Shown: piece by piece, positions 58,234 through 64,000 of the stretch
Layout: each line of letters opens with the position of its first letter
Numbering within the stretch: the stretch's first letter is position 1
From: Candidatus Villigracilis vicinus
GTDB taxonomy: Bacteria > Chloroflexota > Anaerolineae > Anaerolineales > Villigracilaceae
Assembly: GCA_016721315.1 (NCBI GenBank)
Contig: JADKIL010000007.1
Coordinates: 62,001-126,000, forward strand
DNA: 64,000 bases
Reading direction: 5' to 3'
Notes under the pieces: generated by a model
Told to the model about the DNA's origin: nothing
The model's database searches: none
Seen by the model: only the letters and a program-made list of their open reading frames with translations
Translations under genes and position numbers: made by a program

Positions 58234-59787
58234 ATGACCCAAGAAGACCCAAGAATTTTGGAATTGCGGCGAGTGCGTGCGAAGGCGAAGGAAGGCGGCG
58301 GTGAAGATCGTAACGCCAAGCAACGTGCCAAAGGAAAGATGACGGCGCGCGAACGCGTTGAGGCATTGCTTGACCCCGGCACGTTTAACGAGATCGAACC
58401 GTTCATCACTCATCAAGGCGATGAATTGGGATTGCTAAAAGATAAGTTTTACGGGGATGGCGTCATCACAGGGTACGGACAGATCAACGGGCGGACAGTT
58501 TATCTATATTCACAAGATTTTACAATTTATGGCGGAACGCTAAGCGAGATGCAATCGCACAAGATCTGCCGCGTGATGGATTTAGCTGTTCGTAATGGCG
58601 TGCCATTCATTTCACTAATCGACTCAGGCGGCGCGCGTATTCAAGAAGGCGTGCGTTCGATGGGCGGATATGCGGAAATTTTCCGGCGCAACGCACAATA
58701 CTCCGGCGTGGTGCCGCAAGTGAGCGTCATGCTCGGACCGTGCGCGGGCGGCGCAGCCTACTCCCCTGCTCTGACCGATCTGGTCATCATGGTGGAAAAA
58801 CAATCGTTCATGTTCCTGACGGGTCCCGATGTGATCAAAGCCGTGACAGGCGAAGTGATCGACGCTGAGTCATTGGGCGGTTCGGTCGTGCATAACTCGG
58901 TCAGCGGCGTGGCACATTTGAGTGTAGTTAGTGAAATGGCGGCGCTGGAAATGGCGCGTAAATTCCTTTCCTATTTACCTTCTAACAATGTAGAGAATCC
59001 GCCCTATGTGCAGCCCAGCGATGAACTCTCACGTATGGATGAAGATCTGAATCACATGATTCCGCTCGAAGCGAATGAGCCGTATGTCATGCATCAAGTG
59101 ATTGAGAAGATCATCGATAACGGAACTTTTCTCGAAATTCAACCCGATTGGGCTCGCAATGCAATTGTAGGTTTGGCTCGCATCGGCGGGCACAGTGTGG
59201 GTATTGTGGCACAGGAACCTGCAATCATGGCGGGCGTGATCGACATCGACGCGGCAGATAAGATGACGCGCTTCGTGCGCATGTGCGACTGCTTCAACAT
59301 TCCGTTGGTCACCTTCGTTGATTCACCCGGCTTCCTGCCCGGCATCGCACAGGAACATGGTGGCATCATCCGTCATGGAGCGAAACTGCTGTATGCCTAT
59401 TCTGAAGCAACCGTGCCAAAAATTTGCGTAATCACTCGCAAAGCATACGGCGGCGCGTATGTGGTTATGTCCAGCAAGTATCTCGGAACCGATGTCACTT
59501 ATGCGTGGCCCTCGGCAGAAATTGCAGTGATCGGCGCAGAAGGTGCTGCAAATATTCTTTATCGAAAACAGATCGAAAGCGCGGCTGACCCGCTCGCCGA
59601 ACGCAAACGCCTCGCCGATGAATATCGCGAGAAGTTCAACAATCCGTATTATTCCGCTTCCACGGGTTATGTGGATGACATCATCGAGCCGCGCGAAAGC
59701 CGCCCGAAGATCATCGCGTCGCTTTCTGCGTTACGCGATAAGTACGCGCCCGCGCCGCCGAGAAAACATGGGAATATTCCGGTGTAA
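58234..59787 (+). CDS. Acyl-CoA carboxyltransferase (MmdA-like), alpha subunit of Na+-pumping decarboxylase
   Basis: The 517-residue protein is a carboxyltransferase of the propionyl-CoA carboxylase beta/MmdA family. It has two crotonase-like halves, with RARAKEGGGEDRN-type start, DSGGARIQEGVRSMGG (acyl-CoA site), GPCAGGAAYSPALTD (oxyanion loop), and in the second half FVDSPGFLPGIAQEHGGIIRHGA and GGAYVVMSSK. It transfers the carboxyl group from an acyl-CoA to biotin. With the biotin/OadG and OadB genes downstream it forms a sodium-pumping methylmalonyl-CoA-like decarboxylase. Without biotin carboxylase nearby, decarboxylation is favoured over carboxylation. Confidence 0.92.
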   Translation: MTQEDPRILELRRVRAKAKEGGGEDRNAKQRAKGKMTARERVEALLDPGTFNEIEPFITHQGDELGLLKDKFYGDGVITGYGQINGRTVYLYSQDFTIYGGTLSEMQSHKICRVMDLAVRNGVPFISLIDSGGARIQEGVRSMGGYAEIFRRNAQYSGVVPQVSVMLGPCAGGAAYSPALTDLVIMVEKQSFMFLTGPDVIKAVTGEVIDAESLGGSVVHNSVSGVAHLSVVSEMAALEMARKFLSYLPSNNVENPPYVQPSDELSRMDEDLNHMIPLEANEPYVMHQVIEKIIDNGTFLEIQPDWARNAIVGLARIGGHSVGIVAQEPAIMAGVIDIDAADKMTRFVRMCDCFNIPLVTFVDSPGFLPGIAQEHGGIIRHGAKLLYAYSEATVPKICVITRKAYGGAYVVMSSKYLGTDVTYAWPSAEIAVIGAEGAANILYRKQIESAADPLAERKRLADEYREKFNNPYYSASTGYVDDIIEPRESRPKIIASLSALRDKYAPAPPRKHGNIPV

Positions 59788-59796
59788 GTGAATCAT

Positions 59797-60606
59797 ATGA
59801 ATGACTTCACGCTCTCCCTCCAAATTACCGCCCTCGGCATGGGACTCGTCTTTGGTGCCATCCTGCTGCTGTGGTTGATGATGGTTATCTTAACTGCGCT
59901 CACTGCGGATAAAGAATCCGCTTCTGACTCAGCCGAAGTTGATTCGCCCACCCAAGCAGACTCGAAGCTGCAAGTGGCTTTGCTCGCTGTAGCGATGGCG
60001 TTGGCAGAACAAGATGCTTCGTCTGCGCATCCATTGGAAGAACCTCCAACGGCGATCGTCTCGGCATGGCAATTGGGCATGCGTACCAGACAGATGTCTG
60101 AAAAGGAAATTTCAGAAGGCATTAGTAAGATAGACCTCCGAGGTCTTAAAGACCTCGGAGGTCTCTTCGGAGACTCAATGAAATATAAACTTAACGTCAA
60201 TAACCAAAGTTATGAAGTAGAGATCGAAAATATCAACGCGCGCCCGGTCGTGGTGACGGTAGATGGGCAACGGTTTGAGGTCATGCCTGAAGCTGGCAAC
60301 CAAGCCCAAGTCAAGCCAGAAGCGGATGTAAAAGTGGCGACCAAATCTGTTGCGCAGAGTCCGACTGCGGCGGTAAATCTGCCTGGTAGTGGGAATTCCC
60401 TCAGCGCACCTTTGCCGGGGACCATCGTTGAGTTATTTGTCAAAGATGGTGACACTGTGGCGGCAGGACAGGTGGTGTTGGTGATCGAAGCGATGAAGAT
60501 GAAGAATAGCATCCGCTCGACGCGCGGCGGCACGATAGAAAAAGTATTGGTGAGCCAGGGACAAAGCGTGGCACACAAACAAGCGTTGGTGGAGTTTGCA
60601 GGATGA
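59797..60606 (+). CDS. OadG-like (gamma/delta) and biotinyl carrier fusion protein
   Basis: This 269-residue protein joins two parts of the pump. Residues 1-30 form an OadG/MmdD-type helix (MGLVFGAILLLWLMMVILTAL) that anchors the complex. A charged stretch with a second half (ALLAVAMALAEQD) follows to about 110. Residues 112-123 (DLRGLKDLGGLF) are coded by the palindrome at 60132-60164. From Met-128 (MKYKLNVNNQSYEVEIE) a full biotin carrier domain follows, with the EAMKM biotinylation motif (lysine near residue 235). The second half looks like a former separate gene. ATG 59797 is chosen; a GTG lies nine bases before it. ATGA overlap with oadB. Confidence 0.85.
   Translation: MNDFTLSLQITALGMGLVFGAILLLWLMMVILTALTADKESASDSAEVDSPTQADSKLQVALLAVAMALAEQDASSAHPLEEPPTAIVSAWQLGMRTRQMSEKEISEGISKIDLRGLKDLGGLFGDSMKYKLNVNNQSYEVEIENINARPVVVTVDGQRFEVMPEAGNQAQVKPEADVKVATKSVAQSPTAAVNLPGSGNSLSAPLPGTIVELFVKDGDTVAAGQVVLVIEAMKMKNSIRSTRGGTIEKVLVSQGQSVAHKQALVEFAG
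60132..60164. repeat. 33-bp perfect palindrome inside the OadG-biotin gene
   Basis: AGACCTCCGAGGTCTT, one A, then AAGACCTCGGAGGTCT. It is perfectly self-complementary and is an in-frame part of the coding sequence. It shares its GGTCTT-N-AAGACC centre with the repeat at 31683-31709. Confidence 0.9.
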
Positions 60607-61736
60607 ACCTCGGCGAGCTATTACCAGAGTTGTTAAAAGGCTTTTCAAATTTCACCTTCGGCAATGGCGTGATGATCTTCGCTGCGTTGGTCTTGATCTA
60701 TCTCGCTGTTTTCAAAGAGATCGAACCGGTATTGTTATTACCGATCGGCTTTGGTTGTTTGCTGGCGAATATTCCACTGGCAGGCATGACCGCCGCTGAA
60801 GGCATGACTAAAGTCATCTACGATGCGGGTATCAAAACAGAATTATTTCCCCTTTTAATTTTTATCGGCGTGGGTGCCATGATCGACTTCTCGCCTTTAC
60901 TCGCGCAACCACGCATGGTCTTGCTCGGCGCGGCGGGACAGTTCGGCATCTTCGGCACGTTGATATTGGCAATCGCGTTGGGCTTTCCGCTCAACCAAGC
61001 CGCATCTATCGGCGTGATCGGCGCCATCGACGGACCGACTTCGATCTTTGTGGCAAGCAAACTCTCACCCGAATTGCTCGCGCCGATTGCGGTGGCGGCG
61101 TATTCCTATATGAGTTTGATTCCCATCATCCAGCCGCCATTGATGCGATTGCTGACCACGAAAAAAGAACGCTTGATAAAAATGGACTATGCGCCCAAGC
61201 CCATCTCCAAACGAACATTGATCTTCTTCCCTGTCGTGTTGACTCTAACGGTCGGCTTACTCGTACCCGAAGCAACTCCGCTGATCTCGATGCTCATGTT
61301 GGGGAACTTATTGAAAGTCTCCGGCGTGGTGGATCGACTCAGCAATGCCGCGCAGAATGAGATCATCAATATCGCCACGCTTTTTCTTGGTCTTGCCATT
61401 GGCTCGACCATGAGTGCGACAGCATTTTTAAATTTGGATACCGGCAAGATCATGATCCTCGGCTTATTCGCCTTTGCATTAGACACTGTCGCAGGCTTGC
61501 TATTTGGAAAATTGATGTCGGTTATCTCCGGTGGAAAGATTAATCCGCTCATCGGTGCGGCAGGCATCTCCGCCTTCCCTATGGCGGGACGTCTCGCCGC
61601 AAAAACCGCCAACGACGAAGACCCGGATAACTTCATCCTCATGCACGCTATGGGAGCGAATACAGCCGGTCAATTAGGCAGCGTCATCGCGGGCGGAATT
61701 TTACTTTCGGTGGTCAGCAAGATACTTGGGTTGTGA
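60603..61736 (+). CDS. OadB/MmdB-like beta subunit of a Na+-transporting decarboxylase
   Basis: The 377-residue protein has about nine to eleven membrane helices and is the beta subunit that carries out Na+-coupled decarboxylation of carboxybiotin. Motifs: GVGAMIDFSPLLAQPRMVLLGAAGQFGIF, VIGAIDGPTSIFVASKL (with the conserved Asp that binds Na+), PPLMRLLTTKKER, and ISAFPMAGRLAAK near the C-terminus. It overlaps the OadG-biotin gene by four bases. The operon contains all the parts of a minimal pump: alpha, OadG/biotin and beta. It is followed by a strong terminator. Confidence 0.94.
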   Translation: MNLGELLPELLKGFSNFTFGNGVMIFAALVLIYLAVFKEIEPVLLLPIGFGCLLANIPLAGMTAAEGMTKVIYDAGIKTELFPLLIFIGVGAMIDFSPLLAQPRMVLLGAAGQFGIFGTLILAIALGFPLNQAASIGVIGAIDGPTSIFVASKLSPELLAPIAVAAYSYMSLIPIIQPPLMRLLTTKKERLIKMDYAPKPISKRTLIFFPVVLTLTVGLLVPEATPLISMLMLGNLLKVSGVVDRLSNAAQNEIINIATLFLGLAIGSTMSATAFLNLDTGKIMILGLFAFALDTVAGLLFGKLMSVISGGKINPLIGAAGISAFPMAGRLAAKTANDEDPDNFILMHAMGANTAGQLGSVIAGGILLSVVSKILGL

Positions 61737-61757
61737 TCAATTCAGGAATTAATCATT

Positions 61758-61791
61758 ACGGGGCGGACTGTTTTCCGCCCCGTTGCTTTTT
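61758..61791 (+). terminator. Rho-independent terminator of the decarboxylase operon
   Basis: ACGGGGCGGA pairs perfectly with TCCGCCCCGT (61758-61767 with 61774-61783), followed by TTGCTTTTTCT. Confidence 0.9.
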
Positions 61792-62298
61792 CTAACCAGA
61801 GGATGAGTTTTGATCCTTCGGTTTGACCTCGCTATCCAGCACTCGTTCGAAGAAGTTACTGGTTTCCTCAAGTACAAGATTATTCAGCGTATCCAATTCC
61901 TTTACCAGATCGCGTTCTTCAGGCTTGGTCGCCAGGAAACGGTCACGTTCCTTTTCGAGGCGTGTGCCGTTGAGAACCATATCCCGCCAGGTAGCACCCC
62001 AATGAAAGTTCTGCCCCAAGCCATTGATAACGGTCAATGTGGCAGCAATGGCAGGCGTTGCCACCGCAAACAAGATTCGCAGCCACGCCGGTTCCTGCAC
62101 GAATTCCGCCGCAGAAATGGATGACACAAGCGTTACAAGAGCCCCAAGGATAATCGTCCATGCGCGATAACGTTTAAAGGAGTTTTTATTACTGCGGCTC
62201 GCACTCCAATAATATTGGATCTTGCTTTCATATAGGTCTAACACATATTTATCATCGATCCTGGTAACAGTCTCTTGTTTCGTTTCTAATTCAGCCAT
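61792..62298 (-). CDS. DUF4231-family membrane protein
   Basis: The 168-residue protein has two hydrophobic helices (about 50-70 and 75-97; WTIILGALVTLVSSISAAE and ILFAVATPAIAATLTVING) flanked by charged regions. A cytoplasmic C-terminal coiled coil follows (ERDRFLATKPEERDLVKELDTLNNLVLEETSNFF). It fits the DUF4231/SLATT-like families, some of which are found with nucleotide-based defence systems. Here no partner is nearby. GGAGAGA before the ATG at 62298 fixes the start; a frame to 62391 would run 31 residues further. It ends in the shared terminator region. Confidence 0.75.
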   Translation of the reverse strand: MAELETKQETVTRIDDKYVLDLYESKIQYYWSASRSNKNSFKRYRAWTIILGALVTLVSSISAAEFVQEPAWLRILFAVATPAIAATLTVINGLGQNFHWGATWRDMVLNGTRLEKERDRFLATKPEERDLVKELDTLNNLVLEETSNFFERVLDSEVKPKDQNSSSG

Positions 62299-62391
62299 AG
62301 AAATCTCTCCTGTTGAGTATGTATTTATTATCGCACTTTTTTTCATAAATTGCGCCTGAAATTTCAGAACTGAGTGTGGTTTAATAACCAT

Positions 62392-64000
62392 ATGCAGTTG
62401 ACACTTCTACCCTTCTTTCAGCCCAAAGGCGTGGTGATTATTGGTACCTCAACCTCGCCGGAGAAACTTGGCTACGGAGTTACCCGTAACCTCATCCAAA
62501 GCGGATACAAAGGCGCGATCCATCTCGTTGCCCAAAAGAGCGGCGAAGTTTTCGGCAAAAAGATCCACACCAGTCTGCAAGAAATTCCCGATCCTGTTGA
62601 GCTGGCCATTCTCATCATCCCCACCCAAGTCACCCCACAAGCCATCGAAGATTGCGGCAGACGCGGCATCCAAGCAGCAGTGATCGTTTCTGCAGGGTTC
62701 CGGGAAGCAGGCGAAGAAGGGGCAAAGCTCGAACAGGAATGTATTAAGGTTGCTCAAAAACATGGTGTACGCTTGCTGGGTCCCAACTGTATTGGCACCA
62801 TCGATACGCATTCCCCTCTCGACACAACCTTTCTCCAACCGCCCATGCCTGAACAAGGCGGCATTGGTTTCATTTCACACTCCGGCGCTTTTGCCGCCGC
62901 CATCATCGACTGGGCACGCGGGCAGGGTTTTGGATTTTCACGCATTGTCAGCCTGGGTAACCAAGCCGACGTGAACGAGACCGATATGCTGCCCATGCTT
63001 TCAAACGATATCTCCACCAAAGTCATAGTGATGTACATGGAAAGCATTTCAAACGGCAAACGTTTCGTGCAAACCGCGAGTGAAATCACAAAACACAAAC
63101 CAGTCATCGCACTGAAAGTTGGTCGTTTTGAAGCGGGGCAGAAAGCCGCCGCCTCTCACACTGGCGCGCTTGCCGCATCAGATACGGCATTTGATGCCGC
63201 CTTCGAAAAAGCAGGCGTTCTCCGTGCCGAAACCGCCGAGCAAATGTTTGATTGGGCACGAGCATTAGAAAATTGTCCATTGCCAAAGGGCAACAAGATC
63301 GGGATTCTCACCAACGCAGGCGGACCCGGCGTCATCGCCGCCGATTCGCTCGAGCATCACGGCTTGGTCCTTGCCCAACTGGCAGATACAACGCTACAAG
63401 CTTTATCTGCCATCCTCCCACCCGCAGCCAATATCCACAACCCAGTGGATATGCTCGCTTCGGCATCACCGAGCCAATATGCAGAATGTTTGAACATCCT
63501 TTTGCAAGATAAAGGCGTAGACGGTGTAATGGTAATCCTGCCTCCTCCGCCAATGTTCAAAGCCGAAGAAGTGGCAAAAACAGTTAACGAGGTCGTCAGT
63601 AAGTTTGAAAAACCAGTAGTGATTGCATTGATGGGTTTAACTCTGGTTGAGGATGCACGCAACAAATTCCAAGAAATGCTGATACCGACATATCCCTTCC
63701 CGGAACGAGCCGCGTCGGCATTGGCGGTATTGGTAAAAAGAGCTTTACACGATAGACGACCGACGATGGATGATGGTTTTCTGGTCAATGGTCTATCGTC
63801 TATCGTCGGGCTATCAACCGACGAGCTCATGCAAACCTACGGCATCCCCGCTGCACCCATCAAACTGGCACATGACGAATACGAAGCTATTCAAATCGCG
63901 AATGAATTTGGGTATCCCGTCGTGATGAAGATCGCATCACCAGATATTTTTCACAAGTCAGATGTGGGCGGGGTATTGTTGAATCTTAAAGATGCGCAGT
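62392..64000 (+). CDS. ADP-forming acyl-CoA synthetase (fused), 5' part
   Basis: About 536 residues are visible before the window ends. The N-terminal CoA-binding Rossmann domain (VVIIGTSTSPEKLGYGVTRN) and ligase domain are followed by the phospho-histidine site in ASHTGALAAS (about residue 257). From about 460 the ATP-grasp domain begins (MQTYGIPAAPIK, YPVVMKIASPDIFHKSDVGGV). The gene encodes a fused alpha-beta NDP-forming acetyl/acyl-CoA synthetase that makes ATP from acyl-CoA, ADP and phosphate. It is a main energy step in fermenters. A palindromic repeat lies in frame at residues 453-473, in the linker between the two parts. The stop lies outside the window. Confidence 0.93.
   Translation, partial: MQLTLLPFFQPKGVVIIGTSTSPEKLGYGVTRNLIQSGYKGAIHLVAQKSGEVFGKKIHTSLQEIPDPVELAILIIPTQVTPQAIEDCGRRGIQAAVIVSAGFREAGEEGAKLEQECIKVAQKHGVRLLGPNCIGTIDTHSPLDTTFLQPPMPEQGGIGFISHSGAFAAAIIDWARGQGFGFSRIVSLGNQADVNETDMLPMLSNDISTKVIVMYMESISNGKRFVQTASEITKHKPVIALKVGRFEAGQKAAASHTGALAASDTAFDAAFEKAGVLRAETAEQMFDWARALENCPLPKGNKIGILTNAGGPGVIAADSLEHHGLVLAQLADTTLQALSAILPPAANIHNPVDMLASASPSQYAECLNILLQDKGVDGVMVILPPPPMFKAEEVAKTVNEVVSKFEKPVVIALMGLTLVEDARNKFQEMLIPTYPFPERAASALAVLVKRALHDRRPTMDDGFLVNGLSSIVGLSTDELMQTYGIPAAPIKLAHDEYEAIQIANEFGYPVVMKIASPDIFHKSDVGGVLLNLKDAQ
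63749..63809. repeat. CGATAGACGA-type palindromic repeat inside the acyl-CoA synthetase gene
   Basis: ACGATAGACGA (63749-63759) pairs exactly with TCGTCTATCGT (63796-63806), and CCGACGAT (63760-63767) with ATCGTCGG (63802-63809). The insert is in frame and codes for DRRPTMDDGFLVNGLSSIVG, between the two halves of the synthetase. Confidence 0.8.

Noticed and set aside
61792..62298. DUF4231 protein as part of a nucleotide-signalled defence system
   Set aside because: SLATT-like proteins can be effectors of such systems, but no nucleotide cyclase, sensor or nuclease gene lies next to it here.
62341..62391. Long N-terminal extension of the DUF4231 protein and an upstream promoter overlap
   Set aside because: GGAGAGA before 62298 gives a better start, and the longer frame covers the region that should hold the synthetase promoter.

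Overview
The window looks like chromosomal DNA of a bacterium of the Chloroflexota, most likely the class Anaerolineae. This placement is an inference. It rests on the mix of genes: a ferredoxin-dependent 2-oxoacid oxidoreductase, a Na+-pumping decarboxylase, a selenocysteine-containing SelD, secreted proteins with NBR1-type Ig domains or 'ETGHNVSG' modules, and many LysM/CAP/TolB-like envelope proteins. MacAB-like exporters lack any outer-membrane partner. There is no ribosomal RNA or other decisive marker. The DNA is gene-dense with moderate GC, no gap exceeds about 225 bases, and no phage, IS element or CRISPR array was seen.

Layout. 1-4.4 kb: a membrane-protein fragment, a short-chain dehydrogenase broken by two frameshifts, and a four-gene 2-oxoacid:ferredoxin oxidoreductase operon (ferredoxin, alpha, beta, gamma). 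4.5-8.4 kb: a TMEM175-type channel, SnoaL and ABM small proteins divergent from an HxlR regulator, RidA, and a histidine kinase. 8.4-13.8 kb (minus strand): a MacAB-like adaptor/ATPase/permease set followed by an OmpR-type regulator and its kinase. 13.9-22.9 kb: aldo/keto reductase, ClpS, acyltransferase; then on the minus strand an MFS exporter, a split glutamine-dependent NAD synthetase, an M6-like metalloprotease, tRNA-Ser(CGA), a beta-CASP nuclease and RNase D. 23-32.8 kb: acyltransferase and GNAT, slipin plus NfeD, WecC and WecB (UDP-ManNAcA synthesis), a secreted protein, a PyrK-like orphan, a second SPFH protein and selD. 32.8-44.8 kb: small proteins, a CorC-like protein, LysM and CAP proteins, a 7TM histidine kinase with a receiver protein, an rRNA methyltransferase, a TolB-like lipoprotein and a large NBR1-Ig protein. 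45-50 kb: DinB polymerase IV, a WYL regulator with two small partners, a diguanylate cyclase and PspC. 50-55.5 kb (minus): a TetR-controlled ABC-2 exporter operon whose last ATPase gene carries an in-frame amber codon. 55.6-64 kb: MFS, M24 peptidase, a sodium-pumping decarboxylase operon (carboxyltransferase, OadG-biotin fusion, OadB), DUF4231, and the start of an ADP-forming acyl-CoA synthetase that runs off the window.

How the genes may work together: the ferredoxin oxidoreductase turns 2-oxoacids (probably branched-chain) into acyl-CoAs and reduced ferredoxin. An ADP-forming acyl-CoA synthetase can make ATP from acyl-CoAs, and the biotin decarboxylase can turn (methyl)malonyl-CoA decarboxylation into a sodium gradient. 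This fits anaerobic amino-acid or propionate-type fermentation. A second theme is short interspersed palindromic repeats: at least seven families lie between genes, and two copies lie in frame inside genes. One of these sits exactly at the junction of the OadG-biotin fusion. A third theme is TATAAT-like boxes only 6-10 bases before start codons, which points to leaderless transcripts.
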